DNA from: Chionis minor
Taxonomy: Eukaryota; Chordata; Aves; Charadriiformes; Chionididae
Direction: 5' to 3'
Length of the DNA stretch: 64,000 nucleotides
Assembly: GCA_013398295.1 (NCBI GenBank)
Contig: VZSF01000025.1
Location: forward strand, 248,001-312,000
The notes below the pieces were generated by a model that was given only the letters and a program-made list of their open reading frames with translations, was not told where the DNA came from and did no database searches. Every line of letters starts with the position of its first letter. Position 1 is the stretch's first letter. Shown piece by piece: positions 1-11,924 of the stretch. The position numbers and the translations under genes are program-made.

Positions 1-423
1 GGAGAAGAGCTGTGCCTGATGAGTCACAGGCCAGGGGAGTGAGGTTTTAAAGAGGAATAATGGAACAAAGTGATTTAAAGGAAACAGCAAAAATAACTAT
101 CATCAGAGATTAATCAGTTTTAATGTCTGAAAGGACTGTTACATCATCTAGGCTGTTCTGTCTCACTCGGGCTATATAATGTTAGATCTGCTGAGCCCTG
201 CTCTGATCTCAGTGCAGGTGTCTTCCAAGATGGCACCCAGGACCCTGAGTCCAGGATCTCATCAGCATCAGAACCGTCTAATTACTATTTTGGGCAGCCT
301 GTTCCAGTGGCTGACTGCCCTTACTGTGAAAATGGGTCCCTTGTTCACTTCTAAGCCTGTGTAATTCTGCTGTCTAACTACTGCTTCGTGTTCTGTCTGA
401 TCAAGGACAGTGCCTAGTCTCCA
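1..423. other. Unique non-coding sequence, no gene seen
   Basis: No recognisable repeat or coding signal is visible. A 61-codon open frame at 179-364 has no homology signal or splice context and is treated as chance. The segment ends where CR1 similarity begins abruptly, which is the usual 5' truncation point of a CR1 insertion. Confidence 0.6.
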
Positions 424-818
424 AATTGGAGAGTCACGGGTTCGATGAATGGACCACTCGGTGGATAAGGAACTGGCTGGAAGGCCGCACTCAAAGGGTT
501 GTGGTTAATGGGTCAATGTCCACGTGGCGGCCAGTGACGAGTGGTGTCCCGCAAGGGTCAGTACTGGGACCAGTGCTATTTAACATCTTTGTTGGAGACA
601 TGGACAGTGGGATCGAGTGCACCCTCAGCAAGTTTGCCGATGACACCAAGCTCGGTGGCGCGGTTGACACACTGGAGGGAAGGGATGCCATCCAGAGGGA
701 CCTGGACAGGCTTGAGAGGTGGGCTAATGCAAATGGCATGAAGTTCAACCAAGCCAAGTGCAGAGTCCTACACCTGGGACGTGGCAATCCCAGGCATAAA
801 TACAGGCTGGGCAGAGAA
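424..818 (+). mobile_element. CR1 LINE, 5'-truncated, partial reverse transcriptase (pol ORF2)
   Basis: This is a fragment of the CR1 non-LTR retrotransposon polyprotein, whose reverse transcriptase copies element RNA at a nicked chromosomal target. About 131 codons read open from about 426 up to the assembly gap, with no stop or frameshift. Residues 39-49 ([11 protein letters not shown]) are the conserved finger/palm block. FADD at residues 70-73 (bases 633-644) is the catalytic palm motif, in the F-for-Y form common in CR1. [14 protein letters not shown] at 106-119 is the downstream block with the family's usual spacing. There is no endonuclease domain or true start codon, so the copy is 5'-truncated and cannot move by itself. 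The uninterrupted frame suggests it is younger than the other CR1 relics here. The rest of the RT domain and the 3' UTR presumably lie in the gap. Confidence 0.95.
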
Positions 819-1360
819 NNNNNNNNNNNNNNNNNNNNNNNNNNNNNNNNNNNNNNNNNNNNNNNNNNNNNNNNNNNNNNNNNNNNNNNNNNNNNNNNNN
901 NNNNNNNNNNNNNNNNNNNNNNNNNNNNNNNNNNNNNNNNNNNNNNNNNNNNNNNNNNNNNNNNNNNNNNNNNNNNNNNNNNNNNNNNNNNNNNNNNNNN
1001 NNNNNNNNNNNNNNNNNNNNNNNNNNNNNNNNNNNNNNNNNNNNNNNNNNNNNNNNNNNNNNNNNNNNNNNNNNNNNNNNNNNNNNNNNNNNNNNNNNNN
1101 NNNNNNNNNNNNNNNNNNNNNNNNNNNNNNNNNNNNNNNNNNNNNNNNNNNNNNNNNNNNNNNNNNNNNNNNNNNNNNNNNNNNNNNNNNNNNNNNNNNN
1201 NNNNNNNNNNNNNNNNNNNNNNNNNNNNNNNNNNNNNNNNNNNNNNNNNNNNNNNNNNNNNNNNNNNNNNNNNNNNNNNNNNNNNNNNNNNNNNNNNNNN
1301 NNNNNNNNNNNNNNNNNNNNNNNNNNNNNNNNNNNNNNNNNNNNNNNNNNNNNNNNNNNN
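819..1360. other. Assembly gap (542 Ns)
   Basis: A run of N. It is flanked by CR1 reverse-transcriptase sequence on the left and a CR1-type octamer tail on the right, so it very probably hides the thumb domain and 3' UTR of one CR1 copy. Open frames that cross the Ns are not evidence of coding. The N count may be an estimate rather than the true length. Confidence 0.99.
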
Positions 1361-1422
1361 GATTCTATGATTCTATGATTCTATGATTCTATGATTCTAT
1401 GATTCTATGATTCTATGATTCT
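1361..1422 (+). repeat. (GATTCTAT)n octamer microsatellite, CR1 3' tail
   Basis: Seven complete GATTCTAT units (1361-1416) are followed by a partial GATTCT (1417-1422). CR1 elements end in a short octamer repeat of this kind instead of poly(A), usually only two to four units. The array therefore marks the 3' end of the CR1 copy interrupted by the gap and is longer than usual, probably by slippage. The first unit abuts the gap, so the true copy number could be higher. Confidence 0.93.
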
Positions 1423-3799
1423 GCAACTGTGCTAAATAAGAGACATCTTCTGGTCTGGTTTTCCCTAAATGGCTCCAAGGCCTACCATTGTTGCTTTTTA
1501 AAGATCTGTCTCCCGTGTGACCAAAACCCAAGCTGAGTAACATGAAATTCTCATGTAATATTCTGGAGACCATCTGGTTGATCCAGCCATGAAATAGTCA
1601 GTTTTTTGTCAGACCTGCTATAGAATGATGATGGCACTCTCTCCACTTGAAATTATAAATACCACTGTGATTGATGCTTTCTAAAATATAACTAAAATTC
1701 TGATTGGCCCAATGTAAAAATTAAGATGGCCTTTCTGAGTCCAATGCAGAGGAAGGCAGTACCTCAGGGTTTGGCAGTCTTTAGGAATCCTGGAAAGAAT
1801 GATAAAGAAAGCGAGTAATTCCTTTAAGGTTAAGTATCCTTTAGGTGTGGACTTAAGAGGCTGCAACCTATTTGCTGTTGAGACCTGGGATAAAAAAATA
1901 ACTCCTTGTTTCTGTAGAAATGAAGCTTTGTGATTTACTGATGTTAGCAGCAGAGCTAGTAAGACAGTGAGAGATCAGAGGGCCAATTCTGCAAATTCCT
2001 ACCTTGAACCAAAGAATTCAGATCTAAAACTGGGGAAAAGGTTGTTCAGCAAGCAAAATCACAAGAAAAGCCATACCACGGCAACAGTCTGAAGATTTGT
2101 ACAGAAGCTGTGGAGACCTTTGCTCCTGCAGGAGAGCTGTGCAGGAGGTGGGCTGCCCATGAACTGCTGCAATGAGCATGTCAAAGGCAAGAGGAAGGTC
2201 AGACTGGCAAAAAGGTTAACTGCTGATGACACTTAGCAAGCGGGATCTGGATGGCTGAAATGTGCATCTGCAAAATTAGCCCTTGCCATGCTACTACATA
2301 TTGCAAGAGATCCCTTTGCATTGTTGGTTTATAATGCTTCTCCAAATTCAATTCTGTAACTTCAGGGATACTGAGCAGGCCACAAAAGTAGGCATTGATG
2401 GAACATACAATGTTCTTGCAATAACAGCTGTCTGTGCTGGCGCCCAGATATTTATATGCTTAGTCCTGCAGCAATGGATGGCCACTGGGATTCCTGCTCC
2501 AGTCCCGATTTGGAGTAGGTGGAAAACAGGATTCATCTGCCCCAGAGGTGCAGGGGCATGGTGGGCCTTAGTCTCACAGCTGGCAGCCGCTGGATGTCAC
2601 TATTGGCTTGCACAAATACTGAAGGAGCTGCATTCATCTGGGAGGTAAAAAGGGACTGCTTCCAGGGGCAGAGGTTTTGAAACGTTCCTTGTACTGGGTT
2701 TGTTACATTGCTTTGGTTGGTTCCTTCTGTCATTAGTGAAGAGAGGCATAGCATGTAATTGTGAATGTTCTCCTACAAGGAATGGCACATGAAGCCTTCA
2801 ACTTGGGCATTTTTCTTATGAAACAGGAGACTGCCATTTTCTCAGCCCACAGTTGATAAAGACACGATGGGCCACCCCTCAAGGTTGCAGAGGAATGCTT
2901 TGAGAGCAGAATGCAGATGCATCCTAAACTTCCTTTGTATTTAGGTGTACCGAGATGGCCTCAGACTCTGTTTTATGGTCCATTTTGCACAGTACTGGGT
3001 AGTCGAAGGATAGAGTTGCAAAGCCTGTCAGCAAAGCTGGGCTTTGCTGTTTGCTCCCTTTCCAAGTCTGAGCTGATTAATATGAAAGGAAAAAGTCTGA
3101 GAAACACCAGTCAGAACATAACATGCAGAGGGGAATGGCAAATGACACTTATTTAGACTGTACTCAGTTTGCAGGTCACCCTTCCTAAGATTCAGTTTTG
3201 GATGACCTTTGCAGCATAGATACAGCTCGGGGGGGGGGCGGCGGCAGCAGGAATCTTCTGTCCTGTCTCCCAGGACCATGATGACAAGTCCAGAGAGTTC
3301 ACAAGGAGAGAGAAATGAATAGAAAAACTTTGTGTGAGATCAGCAAATGAAAAGTCAACCACTTGACCTTCTTTGAACTTATTTCAAATCTATCAGGCAT
3401 GGAGAAAATTGAGACTATAACTCAGGTTGCTCTTATTGGTCACATTACCATTTCCATTACACTGGGCTGTTTGTCTTAATTGAGTTGGAGCCTGTCCTAT
3501 GACTAATCGCCAGGTCACTCTGGCCCTAAATTAAACAGGGGGTTCTATTTTATTTTTTTAACAACTTGAAAGTCTAGTTCCTCCAAAATTCTGTGTCTTT
3601 TCCCAGGATGGTAACTAGTCTGCCGAGTTCAAAGCAATCCTCATTTTTATTATTAGAATGGTTATTTATATTCCAGTAGTGCCAACATGTAAAATAGCCC
3701 TGGAGGCTAGTCTGAGCCCTGAGAGGTCACAGTATAGACAGAAAAAAGGACAGGAAACTGCTTTCTACTCAAACTCCTTGCACGTTTTTAAGAGGAAGA
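1423..3799. other. Non-coding sequence, no gene seen
   Basis: Mixed-composition unique sequence. The longest open frame (2283-2648, 121 codons) has no domain, splice or composition support and overlaps open frames on the opposite strand. A short G run followed by GGC/CAG triplets sits at about 3230-3250. No other repeat or RNA gene was recognised. Confidence 0.55.
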
Positions 3800-4560
3800 A
3801 GAGATAAGTAAAAGCTAACATAGGTTTATCAAGAGTGGATCATGTCAGATACATCTAGTCTCTTTCCTTGTGGGATAGCAGGCCTTCTGCAGGAGGGAGG
3901 ACAGCCAAGTATTCATAGCTTTTGAATTCAGTGTGCCTTATGTTTTGCATGACACTTTCATGAGCTGCTGTTAGAAATAGGGTTCAAACAAAACTATGTG
4001 GAGGTATGCAAGAATGGTTTGTGCCTGAGCAATGATCAATAGTTTCATGTAAAAGTATTGTATCAGTCCTGCAGGGCTGATGTTAGCCAATATTTTCATC
4101 AGTAGCTTTGGTGGACGGGAAGTATGTAGAGAGTACAGGTAAATTGCAGAGCAGCTGCAAATGCATCAGGGAGAGGGTCAGAATTCAAAATAGTTGTGAT
4201 AAACTGGAGGATACTGTGGGACAAAATGTGCTGAATTGCCAGAAGGGGAACAAGTGACTGAGCAGATGCTGGCCAGAAGTGGATTCTGTAGGAGACATGA
4301 AGTTATTGTTCCATTCTAGTCAGCACTTCTGGGGTCTCAGGTGATGTGCTGGACACCTAACTTCAGGACAGAACTGACTAGTGGGTGTGAGCTACAGGAA
4401 TGCTCAGAGGGCTGGAAAGTATGACCTGTGAGGGAAGATTGAGCGTAGAGAGAGAAGACAGGATAGCAACCTTCAAATATGTAAAAAGCTACTATAAAGG
4501 AGAAATGATGTCTTCCATACCCGTGGTGGACAGTAGAGAGCCTATGTTGGTACAGCTTCA
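3800..4560 (+). mobile_element. Ancient, heavily decayed CR1-type LINE relic
   Basis: Several blocks in the right order resemble CR1 pol of the old type found in turtles, crocodilians and birds. At about 3821-3895 is the region ending in 'gatagcaggccttctgcag'. At about 4075-4110 is the 'gatgttagccaatattttcatcag' region (the stretch before the RT catalytic palm). At about 4178-4215 is the 'cagaattcaaaatag' block. At about 4400-4505 is the 3' part ('cctgtgagggaagattgag' through 'aaatatgtaaaaagc'). The reading frame is destroyed by indels and stops. Similarity was judged by eye against remembered family patterns, so the boundaries are approximate. It predates the CR1 copy at 424. Confidence 0.75.
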
Positions 4561-7500
4561 TTCCTCTGCCTTGTTTCATGAAAACTGCATGAGCAGAATG
4601 TAGTTCAGACTTATCCTTCTGTCCAGTTGAGGAAACTGGCAGCGTGGGACCATGGAGCATGAGTGTATTTTCTTAAACTCTGCTGTAAGTTTAACTTCAG
4701 CCTGTCTCGCCATGGATTCTGCTGGATAATCATGCCTAGGACATTGCTGTGAGGCTTGCAGTGTACAGCCTGTTTTGGTCCCAGTGATGTTACTCATAGT
4801 GATATCGTTAATCAAGCATGCCTGCCATCCTAGAGCTCCAGGGAGATTTCATCATGTGGGATGCTGTAATGGGCCTTGTCATTCTAGGCACTTCTGAAAG
4901 AGTAGTTCCTTCCCTAGCCTCAACTCTTCTCTTCCTCCAGCACCAACTTGAGTCCTTACCATCAAATTCCATCTGAGCAAGGCCCTGAGTTTACTGGGGC
5001 AGGGGCTCTTGTGTGCTCCTCCTGTGTGCTGGTGGTATCTCCCAGAGATTATTTGTCATCAGGTGAGATCCTAGGGTGGGAAACCCATAAACAGAGGTCT
5101 AAGAAGGATTCTTTCCTTTTGGGGATGCAGCCTTACATGAGACGCAAGCACAGTAGCTATACATTAGCCACCTCTGCTGTGAAAATAAGCTGGCAGCAGG
5201 GAGCTAAGCAAGGGCTGGGCTACAGGATTTGGAGAGATTCTGCCAGTTTGTAACTGCTTTCACCTGCTCCTGCACTGAGCAGCCTGCGGAGCTGTGACAC
5301 AACCCATTGCTGTGCTATAGGGAAGTCTACAAAACCAAATGGTTCTTGCTGCTTTGTCACCAGTGTGAGTGCTTAGTTGAGGTTACGAGTCTCAGAATAG
5401 CCCTGATATTAACTCTAGTCTGATGTGGATGCTGCTGGTTTGACTCAGCTAGGTCCATGAATGGAAGGGTTTATTTTTATTGTGAGTCTGAGCTGCAAAA
5501 GCAAATAGCATTATAGCTACATGTGCCACAAGCCCCTGCCAGCCCTCCCTGTTACCACTGTGTTCATGTCCTTTCCAACAGAAGGGAAGCTGCATTTCTT
5601 CTATGGTCTTCGTTTTTATTTTTCTCTGTGAGTACATCTATGTAGCTATTCCCTCAATAGGCTGAGATGAATAGTAACATCACACCCATTAAGATATGCT
5701 AAATCCTTCAGATTGTGAGAGGGTTTGAGATTGTTTTGTCAGGCACTGACAGGACAGGCTACAAAGGCAATAGCAGTAGCTGTAAAAGAAAAAGCCTAAC
5801 TCCATCTCCAGCAGTAGGCAGGGAAGCAAGGTGGGAATGTAGTATAAGCGTGTGTGTAATACGTGCAGCAAAGCTAAGTGCTCCTATAAATCTGATAGCT
5901 GGGCTCTTATAGTAAGGAGCTTTTAAAGGAAAAAAAATGAAGAATCAAGTAGATGGTGGAATCTGTTCGTAAATTAAGCCTGGCCTGCAGAATGTCTTTA
6001 AAACCAGACCAATGAATAAAGTCCAGTCAGGCAAAGGGCAGTGGATGGGGGAAGCTGCTTAACATGAAAAGGGACTGTTTAATCCAGTGATATGGATTGT
6101 TCAGTTCATTAAGCAAATACAAGGCCCCTCAGTTCCCTTGGTGGCATCCTCATGCCCCTGTGGGGACTTCCTGCACAGAACGGTTATGGGGATGTCTGGA
6201 GAACAAGAGCAGGACTGAGCAGTGGGAGTTTGTTAGAGTAGAGGGGACTTGAGCTGGACTTGAGGGGGGGCGGGGGAGAAATAGTGCTTTCTTCCCTTTT
6301 TTTGGCTATGTGTATGTGCTGTGGGGTAGGCCAGCAATAAAGGAATAGTCTAGTACCTCTTCATCTGCAACTGAAAAAGCCTGTGGTCATTTAGTTTGTT
6401 GCTATGGAGTGTTCAGCCATTGCTTTATGTGAGGGACATGGTGGTGAGGCTGGCAGGTTCAGGAGCTGGAATAACAAGAGGCTGGGAGCAATAAGATCTG
6501 GAGTCTTCCCTTTCTGAGCTGCTGGTTTACGCCCAGCCCTAGATCTGCCTATGGCTTAAAGGCACTACTCTAGACCTGGTTGTATTAATGACAGCAAGAG
6601 AGCCTCAGCTTCTCTTCTGGCTAAAGGGCCTCCTTACCACAAAATGAGTCTCGGCAATGGATGCAGCTCTTTCTGTAACTTGAGGAAAACAAAGATCTGA
6701 GCTCTGTGACCCAACATTTTCTGCCTCATATCCTCAGCGTGAAGATTTGTACTGCACTTGAGAAGAACTGTCTAGTTTGCTATGGACTGTGTAACTCTCC
6801 CAGAGGCTGTCAGACTGTGCTTCTTGGACCCTTGCACCCACTGGCATGATTTGCTGTGATTAGCCCAGCAGCAGCCAAATTTTGTCACCCTTGAAACTTT
6901 TAGCTAGAAACTCCAGACCAAAAGCTGTTGTTAAGGGTTCATTTTTTTGACTTTTCTTCCTTTCACTTAGTCTAAGCCTTTGGCAGTGAAGTGCTGGACT
7001 GCACCTTCAGCTGCTGCTGCAATCAGTTATGGTACAATATGGTCTGATGTGCTAATGCACCCTGAGAAAACAGGATCATGAGTGAGAGGCTTGGGTGCTT
7101 TGCAAAGGGGTGCCTTAGGAAGTGACAGGTGGGGTGGGGGAGACAACTATAGCTCATCAAGGTCTTGCAATGGCACATTGACAAAAGTTGCCTATTCTGT
7201 TTGAGCAGCCAATTTGCAGGAGCAATTGCTTCCACAGCAGGGGATAAATTAGGTGAGCAGTTTTACCTTCCTGCTCCTGACATATTACCCTTCTGGTTCT
7301 CACCTCTCTTCCCTGACATCAGTTATCTGTACTAACAGCTGTATATCCATACTCTAGCCAGCTTTGCTGATGTGTAATGAAGCCATTACAATCTCTCCCA
7401 AGAGAAAGTACTACATGCAAACTTTGATGGCAGTCTTGCTGGCAAACTTTGTGCCTTGGTGGTGAAATTAACAAATGATGACGTCAGATCTGGGGTCTTA

Positions 7501-9732
7501 ACTTGATGAGGAAACTCATATTGCTGTCTCCACTAACAAATAGCTGATGCTGAGCTGTGAAGCTATAGCTAGGTTCTGATAAGTAGCTTGTGTTTAGCTT
7601 GACGCATCATTATTGATACTTGTTGGCACGATGAAAACTAGAATGCTGTTGTAGCTCAGCTACTCTGTCGCGAATGGGTAGGATCAAAGAGTCTCAGTGG
7701 AAATGATTCTAATGGGAAGTTACCTGTGACTGTTTGGGTTTTTTATGTGGTGAGTTCTATGAGCTCAATGCAGAGGAGAAATGAGACACAATGTTTATGT
7801 CTGTAACATCACATTAACTTGGAGTTCAAGTTTGTGGTCTAACAGTACTGCTTTGCTGTCTATACTGGAGTGGCGTGAAACTGGTAGCTGCTGGCCGAGG
7901 AAAAGTGGTCAGTGACTGGCTTTCATGCGAGTTCTGCTCCGAGGGTAGACACACGTAGCTCTTGCCCTTGCGCTCTGAGGTTTTGACCTCCAGTAGAGTT
8001 CAAAAGCACCTTTTGGTAGGTGTCTGCTCTCTTCAGAGGGCTTTGTCTGAAGCCTGCAAAGATCTGGGGTACAGCACAGGTCTCTGTTACAAATTATTCT
8101 TTCTTGCCAGCTCCCATCTCAACTGCTGGGACAGAAGGAGAGCAGTTTCATTTCCACGTTGGCCATAGCTGTAAGACAAGTAGGATTTGGTTCTTCATGG
8201 AGTCCCTGTTGTATGAGACCTGATAGCACTTGGTGGTGTTATTACAATGCTGCTGAATTCTGTCTGACATCCAGTTCCTGAGTGTCTTTGAGATGAGCTA
8301 ATTCCTGCTGCTTTGAGACTCTGCAAACCTATTTATTATCTGTGAAAGCCTGGTGTTATGTTTGGTCTCAGCCTTGCTATCTTTAGTTCTCCATTGGGAG
8401 AAAAAGAAAAATGTGCAACTGAAGATCGGGGAGGGAAACCCCCAACTTCCTGGCAGATTAGATGCTGAAGATGTACCTGAGTTATCCAATTCTAGCTGGC
8501 ACTTCCTCCTGGGACTTGCTGTGCCACAGAGCAGCATCAGTCTCCTTCTCCAACCTGGCAAAGCTGGGATGCAGGTTATTAGCCTGACTTCATAGAAGTC
8601 GCTCTAAAGATGGAAGAATAAGTCAAGAGTAGTATTTCCCCCTTGCTAGTGTTAGGGTAAGCCTTGCAGACTTGTTTCCACAATGAACAGCAACATGACA
8701 GCTGCTGCATGGGACAAAGAGGTTCTTTGCTCCTTATTGCACCTGCTCCATCAGATTTCATCAGGTAGGCTCCCTTCTGGATACAGTTTGATGCAAAAGC
8801 TGCTGCTGTACCTGGATAAATCACTCTGGATGTAGCTAGAAGCTATCAGGAGAGCAGTGCAGACGGGCAAAGGAATTTCACATGGGGGAAGCTTTGTGAT
8901 CTTTTGCCTCTGAAGTATATTAGTAAAAGATGCTAAAGTGAGCTATAGGCTCCTGGACCACTTGCTGTGCTTTCTCTACCACCAACTGTGAATGGGATTT
9001 GACTTGTCTCTTGCTCTGGATGAGTCCCACAGTGTTACCTGTGAGGTGAGGGCCATGTGGCTTAGGCATTGGGGCAGTGGGCTGGGATTGCTATTCAGTG
9101 CTCAGCTTAGTGGCCTGCAAGGTGAAATTCGCACTTCACCTTGAAAGCCAGCCTCTAGGGACTTTGGATAAATGCCAGGTGCTGCTCAATTTGCTATGCT
9201 GGATGAAGGGCCTCACCTTGCTTCAGTGTTCAGAGCTCAGAAGCTGCTCTCTGTTAGAGGCTGCCCTTGTCCTTGCAGCTCCCCATTTGACAGTCACATT
9301 TGGCACCAGAGTACATGTGAGGGCAAGAGTTAGCTATTCTTAGTAAGCCCATGGTCTGAGCAGGCAGCTACTGCCTACCTACACACCCCTGAAGGCTTTG
9401 TAGTCAGTCCCATCGCATTTGTGTTCCTTACCAGAAAGCTTGTCATACCAAGAGAAAAACACAGGCTTCCCCAAGGCAGGATTGAGCCTGCAGGAATGAT
9501 CATTATCTGAGTGCATTCATTATGCTTAAAAGGCCTTGTCTCATAATTATTCTCTCTATAAGTTACACATTCATTTTAAAATTATTATTGCAAGATGGTT
9601 GGCTAATGGTTTTTCCCCTTTGATTATTTATAGGGCATTTACTTTACATTACTTTTGGCCGCTAGGATGAGTTCCAGGCTTAGCGGCTTTGGAGCAAGGA
9701 TTGACAAGCCCTTTTCTATTGCTTTCAATTAG
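4561..9732. other. Non-coding sequence upstream of the candidate exon
   Basis: No gene or clear transposon was recognised. Open frames here are short (at most 101 codons), lie on both strands and have no supporting signal. A G-rich run is present at about 6264-6277. From about 9500 to the splice acceptor at 9731 the sequence turns AT-rich, with many ATTA/TAAT cores, as often seen next to conserved exons. Confidence 0.5.
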
Positions 9733-9897
9733 GGAGGCATTACATTACTTCTGGAGGAAACTCTGAGGGAGGAGGGGACGGGCTGCTTCCTGGAACGAGA
9801 GAGAGACTGTACTGAATTCTTGCTTCACTGCCAAGAACTCAAAGATGTCTACAGGCAAATAGTCTGCTTACAGGATGCTTTTCAGAAACAAGAAGAG
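9733..9897 (+). CDS. Candidate internal coding exon, unrecognised Glu/Leu-rich (coiled-coil-like) protein
   Basis: This is the best cellular coding candidate in the window. A pyrimidine-rich tract ending ...ctattgctttcaattag gives a splice acceptor at 9731-9732. The segment then reads open for exactly 165 bp (55 codons, phase 0 at both ends) to a donor GAG|gtagga at 9898. The peptide begins GGITLLLEETLREEGTG, is rich in Glu, Leu, Gln and Arg with three Cys, and ends LQDAFQKQEE. Leucines and other hydrophobics recur at three- to four-residue spacing among charged residues, which suggests helix and possibly coiled coil. The in-frame TAG at 9910-9912, just past the donor, is in the presumed intron. 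I cannot name the gene. No partner exon could be identified within the window, so flanking introns would exceed about 9 kb upstream and could be very long downstream. A chance open segment is the alternative. Confidence 0.5.
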
Positions 9898-11924
9898 GTA
9901 GGACTCTAGTTCCTGTAGTAAAGGCCAAAGTGTCAGTGCCCCTCAGAAGATGACACTGGGCATGCAACGTGCACTGGGGGATGGTCTGTGAAGCTGAGGT
10001 AGGGAGGGACCTGCCTGCACAGGGCCAGAGGCAATCAAGGAGGTTAGCTGGAGATGGGGACTGTGGTGTCAGGGAACAAACTTCAGTGCCTGTGTCCTCC
10101 TCTTACAGAGATCAGGACTTGCTACTCAGTACTAATGTCCTTCAGACATACTTCCCCAGAGGAAGGCCATGCCTATCAGTCAGACCAGGGCCCAGAGTTT
10201 GTGAAGGTCTTGTGTTCTGTCACAGGCCTCCTGTGGGATCTCATGCAAATTTTTAAACTTCCTAGTGTGTTTTTCTGGTCTATAAAATGAGGATAAAACC
10301 CTGCCCTACTCTGAAGAAGTGTTGCAAAGAAAGTCTAATTAATATACATGAGGCAAGCTAATATTCCAAGGGAGGGGAGGGCTATATATGCCTTGAGTAA
10401 TGAGCATCTGTCATCTTCAACACTCAGAAAGTTAACAGTAATATAAAAGTGTGAGATACCAATGCATACGTAGATACTTAAGGAGCTGTCTACCTATTCA
10501 CACAAAACAAATTAGCACCTGCTGTGTGAAGTGTAGGGGCATTCATTCTGGAAAACAGATTTTTTTTTTTCTTAAAGGATGTTGCTTAGTAGATGTAGCC
10601 TTTTTCACAATTAGGCAATTAACTATGCTATTAGAAGTGAGTTAAGCTCATTGAACCAAAATGACGAATGCCAAAAAACTAGAAATTGGATATCACAGAT
10701 AGGCAGCCCAAGGCAAGGTATGGGCTTTACACTCCTAATGTCTATGTCTATCGCTCTGCTACTTGTGATGTGACAAATAACTGACTCTCTTCAAACTTCT
10801 TGGAACGATATCAGCGCGAACACCACTGCAGCTCTAGCTGCTGAGACATCTGCTGTTTTCTTGCACTTCACTCTCAGTGGCAAACACTTGGTATAAGAAT
10901 CTTTGATTTAAAGGACAAAAAAAATTAAAAAATCCAGATACTGGATAATGCCTATTTGAGCAACTTTCAATGTCAATTGTACTTGAAGCTGTGAACTGTG
11001 ATTAGGCCAAAAAGTCATGTAGTCTTCATGAGAATGACATAGGCAATCTAGGTTTGCTGTGCTCTAAATGGAGCTGTAACGGAATCATGTGGTTTCTGCT
11101 CAATCTGAAATGATCCACCTTCTAAAGGGCTTTGATTCCATCCTGACAAGATGAAATAACTGTGATCAAAGGCTTCAGTCTCAGACCTTGTTCTCTGCTT
11201 TCAGGATGTTGCATCAAGGAAAAGTTTTGCAGTGTTCCCTCTTACTGCTTTCACTCCCTACTCCTGTTTGGAGCAAGGTTGCTCACAGGCTGGCTGCACT
11301 GTGTCCAAGATAAATGGGATGCATTTTGTTGGTGTCAATGTTAGAATCAACCTCGTCCCTCAGGATTGATGGCACGGAGACTGTTCTTCAACCCGCTCTA
11401 CCTCCTCCTAATGTATTGTCTGTGTCTAGCAGGTCCTTCTGCTTTGGAATGTGACTTCATCTGCACTTTCTGGACTTGCTCCCCTCCTTGGCTGCTCCTC
11501 TGTCAAGGTGACATACCTCCCTCTCCAGCCACTTGTCAAATTGGAGGAGGATTTCTGGGGAGCTCACTAAAAGTAAAAATGAGATCAGATTTGGCTAGAC
11601 CCTTCTCTGGAGCTGATCTTTTCTAATTATAGCAGCTAGAATAACAAACTACATTGGAATAAGCTTTCTACAGAGCTGTGCTGATTTATGCTGTTCGTGG
11701 ATCTTGGAAGCTCCATGAAGATAGCCTCAGTATATATTGATTAGTATAATCCCAGTCTAGAAGCTCCTGAGCACCAGCTCTTTTTTCATAAGATTTATTA
11801 ACATTCACCTGAAGGAAGATAGGTCCTTTTAAAAAGAATAAAACTCAGAAAAATAGCTCACTACATAAATCTTGCAGAAGCCACGTTAGCCTTTACTGTT
11901 CCCCAGACTAGTGTGATTTCAGTT
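9898..11924. other. Presumed intronic sequence, no gene seen
   Basis: Unique, moderately AT-rich sequence. One POU-type octamer ATGCAAAT occurs at 10243-10250. A frame at 11366-11626 starts with a hydrophobic stretch resembling a signal peptide, but it has no splice or homology support and is read as chance. Confidence 0.5.

Noticed and set aside
2283..2648. 121-codon plus-strand frame.
   Set aside because: Composition and motif content look random, and minus-strand frames of similar quality overlap it.
11366..11626. 86-codon frame beginning with a hydrophobic leader like a signal peptide.
   Set aside because: There is no homology, no splice donor at a sensible place and no upstream promoter signal. 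The hydrophobic start is a common chance result of CTN/TTN-rich DNA.
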